The position numbers were made by a program, and so were the translations under genes. From assembly GCF_011440395.1 (NCBI RefSeq), contig NZ_JAAOIX010000002.1:248001-312000 (forward strand): a DNA stretch of 64,000 nt, read 5' to 3'. The number at the start of each line of letters is the position of its first letter. Positions within the stretch are counted from its first letter, which is position 1. This DNA is from Pseudomaricurvus alcaniphilus (GTDB lineage: Bacteria > Pseudomonadota > Gammaproteobacteria > Pseudomonadales > Cellvibrionaceae). Below are positions 9,888 to 16,919 of the stretch, in pieces. The notes beneath the pieces were generated by a model. It saw only the letters and a list, made by a program, of their open reading frames with translations, had not been told where the DNA came from and ran no database searches.

Positions 9888-10868
9888 TCAGATAACAAAA
9901 ATGGATGAGCCGGTGGTTTTGCGCGCTTCCAGGTCACGGTGTGCCTGGACCGCGTCCTGCAGGGCGTAGTGCTGGTTGATCTCGATCTTGATGCGACCGC
10001 TGCCAACCTGCTCGAACAGCTCCGCGGCCAGTGCCGCTTTCTCGGCGGGGTCGGCGATGTAGTCGGCGAGCGCCGGCCGAGTGAGGTACAGCGAGCCCTT
10101 CATCGCCAGCAATTGCGGGTCGAACGGCGGAATGGTGCCGGATGCGGTACCGACGCACACCATCAGCCCGCGACGCTTGAGGGAGTCCAGCGACGCCATA
10201 AACGTGTTCTTGCCGACACTGTCGAAAACCACATCCACTCCGACGCCGTCGGTCAGATCCCGCACGTCACTGGCCACGTCCTCACGGCTGTAATTGATGA
10301 CATGATCGCAGCCGTGGGCCAGGGCCAGCTCGGCCTTGGCGGGGGATGAAACGGTGCCAATCACCTTCAGCCCCAGCTGCTTGGCCCACTGGGACACAAT
10401 CAACCCCACGCCACCGGCGGCCGCGTGCAATAAAATGGTGTCCCCCGCCTTGAAATCATAAATGCGGCGCAGCAGGTAGGCCGAAGTCAAACCGCGCATG
10501 GTCATCGCCGCCGCCGTCTCAAAGGCTATGGTCTCAGGCAGTTTGATCAGTGCATTGGCGGCAATCACACGCTCGGTCGCGTAGGCACCCAGGGTGTTGA
10601 GGAAACCCGTGTAAGTGACCCGGTCGCCGACCGCGACATTGGTGACCCCAGGGCCCACCGCCATCACCAGCCCCGCCGCTTCCACTCCCATACCCGCGGG
10701 CAGGGGCATGGGGTAGGTGCCGTTGCGAAAATAGGTATCCGCGTAATTCAGCCCCACCGCCACCTGGCGCAACCGCACCTCACCGGGGCCCGGCTCAGCG
10801 ACATCAATATCCTCGAAGCTCAGCACCTCGGGACCCCCGGTTTCGTACATTCGAACAGCCTTGGCCAT
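9888..10868 (-). CDS. NADPH:quinone oxidoreductase, zinc-free MDR family
   Basis: A 326-residue medium-chain dehydrogenase/reductase of the quinone oxidoreductase type. It has an N-terminal GroES-like domain (GLNYADTYFRNG, GVEAAGLVMAVGPGV) and a Rossmann domain with the NADPH loop AAAGGVG near residue 150. The structural and catalytic zinc cysteines of alcohol dehydrogenases are absent. AGGAG lies seven bases before the ATG at 10868, so the upstream in-frame extension is not used. It is the first gene of the minus-strand catabolic operon, 84 bp downstream of the regulatory element at 10952-10989. It could reduce an enone or quinone intermediate; the substrate is unknown. Confidence 0.9.
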   Translation of the reverse strand: MAKAVRMYETGGPEVLSFEDIDVAEPGPGEVRLRQVAVGLNYADTYFRNGTYPMPLPAGMGVEAAGLVMAVGPGVTNVAVGDRVTYTGFLNTLGAYATERVIAANALIKLPETIAFETAAAMTMRGLTSAYLLRRIYDFKAGDTILLHAAAGGVGLIVSQWAKQLGLKVIGTVSSPAKAELALAHGCDHVINYSREDVASDVRDLTDGVGVDVVFDSVGKNTFMASLDSLKRRGLMVCVGTASGTIPPFDPQLLAMKGSLYLTRPALADYIADPAEKAALAAELFEQVGSGRIKIEINQHYALQDAVQAHRDLEARKTTGSSIFVI

Positions 10869-10951
10869 ACCCAAATCTCCTGTATCCGTCATTTTTTTGA
10901 TTGGCTTTGTACACCTGTTGAGAGCTAATGTAGAAAATCTCGCCCCCCGCT

Positions 10952-10989
10952 GCTTCACTTGAGGCGACATGGACTTTTCATTTCGCGAC
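10952..10989 (-). promoter_or_regulatory. Predicted AraC-family operator, catabolic operon copy
   Basis: The second full copy of the 38-bp element (33/38 identical to 5040-5077), with the same GCTTCAC, GCGACA and ACTTTTCATTTCGCGAC blocks at identical spacing. It begins 84 bp upstream of the quinone oxidoreductase ATG. On the minus strand a possible -10 (TACATT) lies downstream of it without a good -35, consistent with activator-dependent transcription. The gap 10869-11185 between the divergent genes otherwise contains only the third site at 11120-11135. Confidence 0.72.
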
Positions 10990-11119
10990 AGGCGCCTGGA
11001 GCTGCCACTTCAACGCGGTGGCGAAGGTTGTGTGGCCTCGGCCATTCTGTGATCCACCGGCAGCCCCTAAGCAACTTGCGCAATATGCGAAGCATTGTGT
11101 ACGATGAATTTGTTATTCG

Positions 11120-11135
11120 ACTTTTCAATTCGCGA
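11120..11135 (+). promoter_or_regulatory. Partial AraC-family site in front of the regulator gene
   Basis: ACTTTTCAATTCGCGA differs by one base from the core of the two 38-bp elements. It lies 50 bp upstream of the regulator ATG. Only the core half-site is well conserved; the GCGACA/GCTTCAC partner is not clearly present. Autoregulation of the AraC-family gene is the simple reading. Confidence 0.55.
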
Positions 11136-11185
11136 TAATTACATTGATAAAGAGAGCAATAATAATCGACCACAAGGGCTCAGTA

Positions 11186-12214
11186 ATGACCAGCCAGATC
11201 CGCACCGCCGTGTTGAACAACTACGTGGAACTCGCGCAACACCTGGGACTAAACCCCCAACCGCTGTTAAACCAGGTGGGCTTGAGCATGGCGATGGTGG
11301 GGCAAAAAGATGGCCGCATTCCCGCGGAATCGGTGATAGCGCTGCTGGAAAACTCAGCCGCCGCGAGTGGTTGCCCGGTTTTTGGGCTGCGCATGGCGGA
11401 GTCCCGCCAGCTGTCGGATTTCGGCGCGGTCAGTCTGTTACTGCTGCACCAGCAGACATTGCGCGACGCCCTACGCATGACCATGAACTATCGCCACCTG
11501 CTCAACGAAGCGCTGGTGATGTATATCGAGGATGCGGGCAAGCTGGTGCTGATCCGGGAAGAGCTGGTCACCGGCACCACCCAGCCCGCCCGCCAGGCAA
11601 CCGAATTCGCCATCGGTGTTCTGTTTCGTCTCTGTCGCGCCCTGCTGGGCACCCACTGGCACCCGAGCAGTGTCAACTTTACCCACAACGCACCGCCAGA
11701 CTTGCAACTGCACCGGCGCATGTTTCACTGCAACATCAAGTTTGACGCGGAATTTAATGGCATCGTCTGCCCCGCTGCGGACCTGGATTATCCCAACCCA
11801 AACGCCGACCCCGCCATGGCCAAATACGCCGAGGACTTTGTCGCCTCGCTCCCCGGCTCGAACCGGCAATCATTTGCGCAAGAGGTACGGCAGGCGATCT
11901 ATCTGCTGCTGCCCATGGGCAGAGCCTCTATCGAACAGATCGCCCAGGCGCTGGGCGTCAATGCGCGCACCCTGCAGCGCCGCCTGGAAGAAAGTGATAT
12001 TACATTTTCGGATCTAATTAACGATGTGCGACGCAACCTGGCGGTGCGCTATATGGCGAACCCCAACTATTCGCTGGCAGCCATAGCCGACATGCTGGGT
12101 TACTCTGTGGCCAGCTCTTTCACCCGCTGGTTTACCAGCCAGTTTGGAGCGGCACCGGCGCGCTGGCGGGCGGAGCATTGTAAATCGGTTGACAGGCCCA
12201 GCTTGAAGGGCTGA
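11186..12214 (+). CDS. AraC-family regulator with arabinose-binding-like N-terminus
   Basis: A 342-residue transcription factor. The N-terminal ~200 residues match the Arabinose_bd/OruR-type ligand domain (AESVIALLENSAAASGCPVFGLRMAE is the start of this family signature, split here by length limit). The C-terminal HTH_18 domain carries IEQIAQALGVNARTLQRRL and IADMLGYSVASSFTRWF. The start at 11186 has AAGGG upstream and skips a 14-residue extension. It is divergent from the catabolic operon, and predicted sites occur in front of itself, the operon and the receptor gene. Its ligand is likely the substrate or an intermediate of the pathway. Confidence 0.93.
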   Translation: MTSQIRTAVLNNYVELAQHLGLNPQPLLNQVGLSMAMVGQKDGRIPAESVIALLENSAAASGCPVFGLRMAESRQLSDFGAVSLLLLHQQTLRDALRMTMNYRHLLNEALVMYIEDAGKLVLIREELVTGTTQPARQATEFAIGVLFRLCRALLGTHWHPSSVNFTHNAPPDLQLHRRMFHCNIKFDAEFNGIVCPAADLDYPNPNADPAMAKYAEDFVASLPGSNRQSFAQEVRQAIYLLLPMGRASIEQIAQALGVNARTLQRRLEESDITFSDLINDVRRNLAVRYMANPNYSLAAIADMLGYSVASSFTRWFTSQFGAAPARWRAEHCKSVDRPSLKG

Positions 12215-12343
12215 GTGCCGACCTAGTGGTCTGCGGATGTTTCCTTAATACAAGCTTCGGCACCCCTGCTACCAAAGCCAAGTGGCTCAGTGGAGCCAGC
12301 ACCCGCTGCCTTGACGACTAACTGAATGCGTTTAATTAAAGTC

Positions 12344-12415
12344 ACCTTAACTAGATTGAGCCGCTAGTTAAAGATAACGGCGTTTCTTTAACTAATATTC
12401 GAGCTAAGTTAAGGT
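12344..12415. repeat. 72-bp two-layer inverted repeat with TTAACT cores
   Basis: Two nested perfect inverted repeats share the same centre (12379.5): outer arms ACCTTAACT (12344-12352) and AGTTAAGGT (12407-12415), inner arms TAGTTAAAGA (12365-12374) and TCTTTAACTA (12385-12394). All four arms contain TTAACT or its complement. It lies in the non-coding stretch 12215-12487, just past the AraC gene, where base composition turns A/T-rich. It could be an operator, a cruciform or a recombination-related site at the island edge. Confidence 0.75.
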
Positions 12416-12487
12416 AATCTCCACAAACAAACTTCACTTCGCGCTCAATAAAGGCCTGAGAAGCTTCGGGCTTGAGAAGGCTGGTGC

Positions 12488-12658
12488 TTAAGCATAATAG
12501 TTGGTGTTTACCATGTCGATGTCTTTCGTGAAATAGAGGTTGAGGCTGTATATTTCTACCGCCAGGCCACCTACCAGCACTACGTCTATTCCCTGATCGG
12601 CCAGGTGGTTGGCAATAATACCAGCCAGGTCTACCATAGGGGTGTTACTAAAATCCAT
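12488..12658 (-). pseudogene. Truncated nucleotidyltransferase-like gene
   Basis: A 56-codon frame whose start (ATG at 12658) overlaps the stop of the winged-helix gene by one base (TAATG). It contains VVLVGGLAVEIYS and FTKDIDMV, which match the GG...[LF]T.DIDL core of minimal nucleotidyltransferases found in AbiEii-like and related toxin-antitoxin pairs. It stops directly after the DID motif, whereas family members normally extend 100-200 residues further. No in-frame continuation is visible downstream before the palindrome at 12344-12415. A remnant is therefore more likely than a functional enzyme. Confidence 0.6.
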
Positions 12659-13026
12659 TACTCACCCGTTTCATTTCTTTTGCGCGCTGTTACCAATGGC
12701 TTACCGGCCTGCCGCGGTCGGGTACGCTGCACTAGCAGCCGTGCTTTTAGCTCTGCAGGGTAGGCGACAACGGCAGCTTTTAACAAAGCGGTAAGCGGTT
12801 CGATAAACGGGTAGCGCGGATTTAAGCGATAGTTGCGCACGCGACCAATTAGCTCACTCACAATAACGCCATCTTCTTCCAGCCGCGCCAGTTGTTTTTG
12901 CATGGGATTAACTGGCATACCGTAAAAACCGGCTATGGCACGAGCGTAACCCTCACCACGCAACATTAAGAACACCAGTGCATTTTCCTGGGAGTCGGCC
13001 CGCAACAGCCCTTTAAGCACAAACAT
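12658..13026 (-). CDS. Winged-helix regulator paired with a nucleotidyltransferase remnant
   Basis: A 122-residue protein with a winged-helix DNA-binding domain: ENALVFLMLRGEGYARAIA, then MQKQLARLEEDGVIVSELIG and the wing RVRNYRLNPRYPFIEPL. It resembles the small wHTH partner of nucleotidyltransferase toxin-antitoxin-type pairs. GGGGGAG lies close upstream of the ATG. The upstream region carries two tandem 21-bp repeats and an inverted repeat, suggesting autorepression. It is translationally coupled (TAATG) to the truncated nucleotidyltransferase. The basic C-terminal tail (RTRPRQAGKPLVTARKRNE) is unusual for the fold. Confidence 0.75.
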   Translation of the reverse strand: MFVLKGLLRADSQENALVFLMLRGEGYARAIAGFYGMPVNPMQKQLARLEEDGVIVSELIGRVRNYRLNPRYPFIEPLTALLKAAVVAYPAELKARLLVQRTRPRQAGKPLVTARKRNETGE

Positions 13027-13048
13027 AGGCTCCCCCTACCATCAAGCC

Positions 13049-13115
13049 AACCATACCAATTAGCGGTTAATATAAACCACTACTTGGTATATATAAAACA
13101 CTGATTGGTATGGTT
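13049..13115 (-). promoter_or_regulatory. Operator/promoter region of the winged-helix gene: tandem 21-bp repeats in an inverted repeat
   Basis: Two directly adjacent 21-bp units (13070-13090 and 13091-13111) match at 18 of 21 positions; each ends TTGGTAT on the plus strand and contains ATATAAA. They are flanked by nearly perfect 15-bp inverted arms, AACCATACCAATTAG (13049-13063) and CTGATTGGTATGGTT (13101-13115). The region lies 23-89 bp upstream of the winged-helix start. A dimeric winged-helix repressor binding the TACCAA half-sites is the obvious reading. Confidence 0.7.
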
Positions 13116-13137
13116 TGCCCGTGTGCTGCCTGCGCTA

Positions 13138-13239
13138 ATGTGCGACCTGATTGGCGGTGAGCCTTGGGTGCGCATGCAAAAAGCTTTTGAAGCCCATACA
13201 AGACGCCACCCGCAGCTTAAAACAGGAGCTAAATCGTAA
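13138..13239 (+). other. Short plus-strand frame, possible gene fragment
   Basis: A 33-codon frame (MCDLIGGEPWVRMQKAFEAH and on to TGAKS) has protein-like composition and is open 15 bp further upstream. It may be the 3' end of a decayed gene. No family is recognised and no ribosome-binding site is convincing. It sits between the winged-helix operator and the terminator-like hairpin. Confidence 0.25.
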
Positions 13240-13266
13240 CGCGGCCGTGACTCAACTAATACAAAA

Positions 13267-13305
13267 AAAGGCCGAGAGTTCCTGTATATGGGGCTTTCGG
13301 CCTTT
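13267..13305 (-). terminator. Rho-independent terminator downstream of hsdR
   Basis: Arms AAAGGCCGAGAG (13267-13278) and CTTTCGGCCTTT (13294-13305) pair over 12 bp with one G-U, and a 15-nt loop. On the minus strand the stem is followed by a run of seven T, so it terminates minus-strand transcription, presumably of the hsd operon whose last gene stops at 13665. The stretch 13306-13600 holds no gene I can support. Confidence 0.65.
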
Positions 13306-13601
13306 GCTTCAAGCTAATGTCGAGCTGTGCAATCTTTTGCGCAAATTGATAACCTGTGGATTGTAGGAAAACATTATAAAAGTACCCGCCTACACCCACC
13401 TAATTCCGGCCATTCTTATCAAAAATCTATAAGCCGTTTTATAGGGGAACTTTATAAAAATCCCAAGATTGACTAATTTCTTACCTGAACATATCCCATC
13501 CATACAATTCAGCAAGGTTAAATCCCCCCCCTCGCCGGGGTAAATGTATTTGATGAGAGCCCCAGTGCTCGTACAGGTCAACTCAGTCTACTTTTCAACC
13601 A

Positions 13602-13659
13602 ATTACGCACAATTACGCGCCATATGCGTAATTACGCAAACCATGCGTAACTCCGCGTA
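13602..13659. repeat. Array of GCGTAA/TTACGC half-sites next to hsdR
   Basis: Six copies of the half-site GCGTAA or its complement lie within 58 bp just beyond the hsdR stop codon. The centre is a perfect 14-bp palindrome TGCGTAATTACGCA (13625-13638). Two hairpins are possible: ATTACGC/GCGTAAT (13612-13632) and TTACGCA/TGCGTAA (13632-13650). There is no T-run, so this is not a typical terminator. It may be a protein-binding array or a recombination site. Confidence 0.7.
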
Positions 13660-13664
13660 ATTCT

Positions 13665-16600
13665 TCAGCCATAGATGGGCGATGGCAGTTCGGGGTACGC
13701 CCGATATATGTGAAGAAACACCCTTTCAGTAATATCTGAAATCTCATTTTCTTCATATTGCTCAACCGGTAACCCCGTTCTTTCATCGTAGAGAAAATCA
13801 AATATCTGTTGCTTAACCGCATCGCGACTCGATTCCTTTTGCTGCCAATTTGCAACTTTCAGCCGCTCTGCCTTTAGCGTTGCCAACAAAGTAGAGGCGA
13901 CTTGTTTGATCTTGGCGATCTCTTTTGGCTGCAAATTCGGCTTGCTAAGGAGATCAAACAATACCAAAGACTCCTCGTCCAAGCCTTCCCTGAGTGCGCG
14001 CTTCTCTTCATGGGAAAGCTCTTCATTGAGCTTTAACAGCGCCTCAAAGGTTTTCTCAATAACAACGCGATCCTTTTCCTGGTTATATTCCTTAACCAAT
14101 TTTTCGTAGTGCTCTTGATAGTCGGTACGTAACGGGTTCTGCATCATGAGCCTGGCTAACTTTTTCTCAACCACAGATTTAAGCGATTGCACTGTAGTAT
14201 TCTTTCGCTCCGATCTAGAAAACTCCTGGCGGAGCCGTTCAAAATCGATCTTGCTGATATCGTAAATTCGATCGCCATCCGGTTTTGGTTCTTTGACTTT
14301 ATGTGTGGTATCGATGCTACTATCAACAATCTCGTACAACTCTTTCATGATGTCGGAGATGTCGGCTTTTTCTTTATCTGCCTGCAAACCCTTATAGAGT
14401 ACGTTGATTGCATCGCGCATATCACGATAGCCATTAACGCCCGGCACGTTAATGCAGGCTTTAAACTTGTTGAAAACCTCTCTGGCCATTACCTCGAAAC
14501 GTTTCCGTGTTTCGTCATTTTGATTGATGATTTCCTTGGCCTGAGCAATCGCTGCATTTTTGGCAAAGCCTGTTTCTGTAATAATCCGGTTTAGTTCAAA
14601 ATCATGCTTTCGCAAAAACTCGGCAACAAAACTGATCGACTCGTTCAGACTTTCCAGCAACTCCTCATTAGGCTTGGCGGGTTCATTTTCGTCCTCACCG
14701 CCGCCATGACCCTCGTCGCCTGCACCAGCAAAGGTCGCCAAGGCTTTACGCAAGTTTTTCAGTATTCCACAGTAATCCACAATCAAACCATTGTTCTTGC
14801 CTTCTGCTACTCGATTTGCCCTGGCAATAGCTTGCATCAAGGTATGCGCCTTCAACGGCTTGTCCAAATAAAGGGTGGAAAGTGTTGGCACATCAAACCC
14901 GGTTAACCACATGGCACACACAACTGCGACTCTGAATGGGTGCTCGCTTGATTTAAAGGCCTCTTCCATGTCCAGTCTAGAGCCATCAGCCAGTTCAAAT
15001 CCAGCTTTAAGCAACTGCCGGTGAGGTTTTATATCCAGCCCCCATTTTTCGAACTTGGCAACTTCACCTTGCTCTTCACTGACCACAACCGCCATCAGCG
15101 TTTCATTCATCCACGCCAATTGGCGCTCTCGCCAGTCCAAGTCCTGCTCATCCGTAGCCGACGCAAGTGCTTTTTCTTTGGTTTTAATTTCCTGTTGCCA
15201 GTAAAAATCGATCAACTTGTGCATCCGTACACAAGTAATCTTGTCGAGGCACACAAACATCGCCTTGCCGGTTTCCCAAGCGTTGGCATAATGAGCCACA
15301 AAGTCACGTGCTATCTGATCCAGTCGGCTGGTTGCAGTGATAATGTGATAATCACGCTTCAGCTCTCGCTCCAACCTTTGCTGAACGTCTACACCCTCGA
15401 TTTCCAACTCATCCAGCTTTTCCGCTATGCGCTCATTGATGCCTTTGGGGTCCGCAACCGTATGCTCGTTACCATCTTCGTCGGTAAATACCAACTCTTC
15501 ACCACGGGCATCGTAGTACAAGGGCACTGTCGCCTTATCTTCGACAGCCCGCTGAAAGTCATAGGTAGAGATGTAATCACCAAAAACCTTCTTGGTTATC
15601 TCATCATCTTTAAATAATGGCGTTCCGGTGAAGCCGATAAAGCTGGCATTGGGCAAGGCGTTGCGCATATTTAACGACAAGGTGCCATATTGCGTGCGGT
15701 GAGCTTCGTCGGTGATGACGATAATGTCGTCGCGCTCGGAATAAGCCTTTTTAGGGTCGACTTTTTCGTTAAATTTTTGAATGAGTGTGAACACAAAGGC
15801 TTTTTGCTGGCCGATCAGCGCCTTGAGGTCTTTCCCGCTATCCGCTCGGCACGGGTCTTTATCGTTATCGACCAAGCCGCAACCTGCAAAGGTTTTATAG
15901 ATCTGTGTATCCAGGTCCTCCCGGTCGGTTAACACCACAAAGGTATAGTTACCACCCAACTTTCGATGCACCATCTGGGCGAAAAATACAATCGAATAAG
16001 ACTTGCCAGCCCCCTGAGTGTGCCAAAAAACCCCCAACTTACCCAAACGCTCACCTCGATTAACAACGGCATCAATTGCACGACTAACACCGAGGTATTG
16101 GTGATTGCGGGCAACGATTTTCACCAAGCGGCCAGAGCTCTGGTCAAACAGGGTGAAGTTTTCAAAGATGTCCATAAGGTTGGTTTTGGAACAGGTTCCC
16201 TTGAGCAAAGTTTCCATATCCACCACGCCTGGCTCATTCTCTTTCAATCGCTTCCAATCATTGAAATGCTCAAATTTACTGGAAATGGAGCCAATCTTGG
16301 CGTCAATGCCATTGCCCAAGATTATAAAGGTGTTGTGATAAAACAGGTGCGGAACTGTGTCTTTGTAGTCCGCAAGGTTTTGCTCATAAGCAGCACGAAT
16401 ATCCTTGTGAACGTTTTTCACCTCCATAAACAGCAGCGGAATGCCATTCACAAAGCCTACAAGGTCTGCCCGGCGCCGATAAATATCGCCTTTAATCCAA
16501 AACTCTCTGACCAGTAGAAAGTGATTCTTTTCATAATTATCAAAATCAAACAGCCGTAGTCGCTTCTTTACCCGCTCACCTTTTTCATTATGAAAACTCA

Positions 16601-16907
16601 CTTCCACGCCATTCTTATGAAGGGAATACTTCTCCTTATTCACAGCAACTATATTGGTGGATGCGGGCATCTCACAGACAACGCGCAATGCCTCTTGGTA
16701 GGCGACATCCGGCAAGCCGGGATTTAGCTCAACCAACTTTTCACCCAAATAACGAGTTAATACAACTTCTTGCTCGGAAAGCCGACCTAAATCACCTTCC
16801 TTGCCCAGCTTTTCATACATGCCAAGAATAGACTCATCCCACTGCAACTGATTCAGCAAGTAGTCTGCGGTGACTTCCTGAACCAGGGCTTCTTCAGTCA
16901 TGGCCAT
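13665..16907 (-). CDS. hsdR: Type I restriction endonuclease subunit R
   Basis: A 1080-residue HsdR, the motor and nuclease subunit of a type I restriction-modification complex. The N-terminal nuclease domain shows the D-X-ExK pattern (D148, then E162 and K164 in LLFMEVKN). The translocase core has Walker A WHTQGAGKS (about 296-302), the DEAH box ITDEAHRTQYG (about 398-408) and the later helicase motif QAIARANRVAEGK. A long helical C-terminus completes the usual length. It starts 12 bp after the DprA-family gene and is the last gene of the hsd operon, separated from hsdMS by the helicase-PRTase and dprA genes. A terminator-like hairpin lies 360 bp downstream. Confidence 0.96.
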   Translation of the reverse strand: MAMTEEALVQEVTADYLLNQLQWDESILGMYEKLGKEGDLGRLSEQEVVLTRYLGEKLVELNPGLPDVAYQEALRVVCEMPASTNIVAVNKEKYSLHKNGVEVSFHNEKGERVKKRLRLFDFDNYEKNHFLLVREFWIKGDIYRRRADLVGFVNGIPLLFMEVKNVHKDIRAAYEQNLADYKDTVPHLFYHNTFIILGNGIDAKIGSISSKFEHFNDWKRLKENEPGVVDMETLLKGTCSKTNLMDIFENFTLFDQSSGRLVKIVARNHQYLGVSRAIDAVVNRGERLGKLGVFWHTQGAGKSYSIVFFAQMVHRKLGGNYTFVVLTDREDLDTQIYKTFAGCGLVDNDKDPCRADSGKDLKALIGQQKAFVFTLIQKFNEKVDPKKAYSERDDIIVITDEAHRTQYGTLSLNMRNALPNASFIGFTGTPLFKDDEITKKVFGDYISTYDFQRAVEDKATVPLYYDARGEELVFTDEDGNEHTVADPKGINERIAEKLDELEIEGVDVQQRLERELKRDYHIITATSRLDQIARDFVAHYANAWETGKAMFVCLDKITCVRMHKLIDFYWQQEIKTKEKALASATDEQDLDWRERQLAWMNETLMAVVVSEEQGEVAKFEKWGLDIKPHRQLLKAGFELADGSRLDMEEAFKSSEHPFRVAVVCAMWLTGFDVPTLSTLYLDKPLKAHTLMQAIARANRVAEGKNNGLIVDYCGILKNLRKALATFAGAGDEGHGGGEDENEPAKPNEELLESLNESISFVAEFLRKHDFELNRIITETGFAKNAAIAQAKEIINQNDETRKRFEVMAREVFNKFKACINVPGVNGYRDMRDAINVLYKGLQADKEKADISDIMKELYEIVDSSIDTTHKVKEPKPDGDRIYDISKIDFERLRQEFSRSERKNTTVQSLKSVVEKKLARLMMQNPLRTDYQEHYEKLVKEYNQEKDRVVIEKTFEALLKLNEELSHEEKRALREGLDEESLVLFDLLSKPNLQPKEIAKIKQVASTLLATLKAERLKVANWQQKESSRDAVKQQIFDFLYDERTGLPVEQYEENEISDITERVFLHIYRAYPELPSPIYG

Positions 16908-16919
16908 GAGTAAATCCCT

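Noticed and set aside
13049-13111. CRISPR array or plasmid iterons
   Set aside because: Only two 21-bp units without spacers, directly in the promoter of a winged-helix gene; no cas or replication gene is near.
13151-13366. 71-codon plus-strand frame between the winged-helix gene and hsdR
   Set aside because: It runs through the terminator hairpin and has no recognisable motif; a shorter frame in another phase is listed only as a possible fragment.
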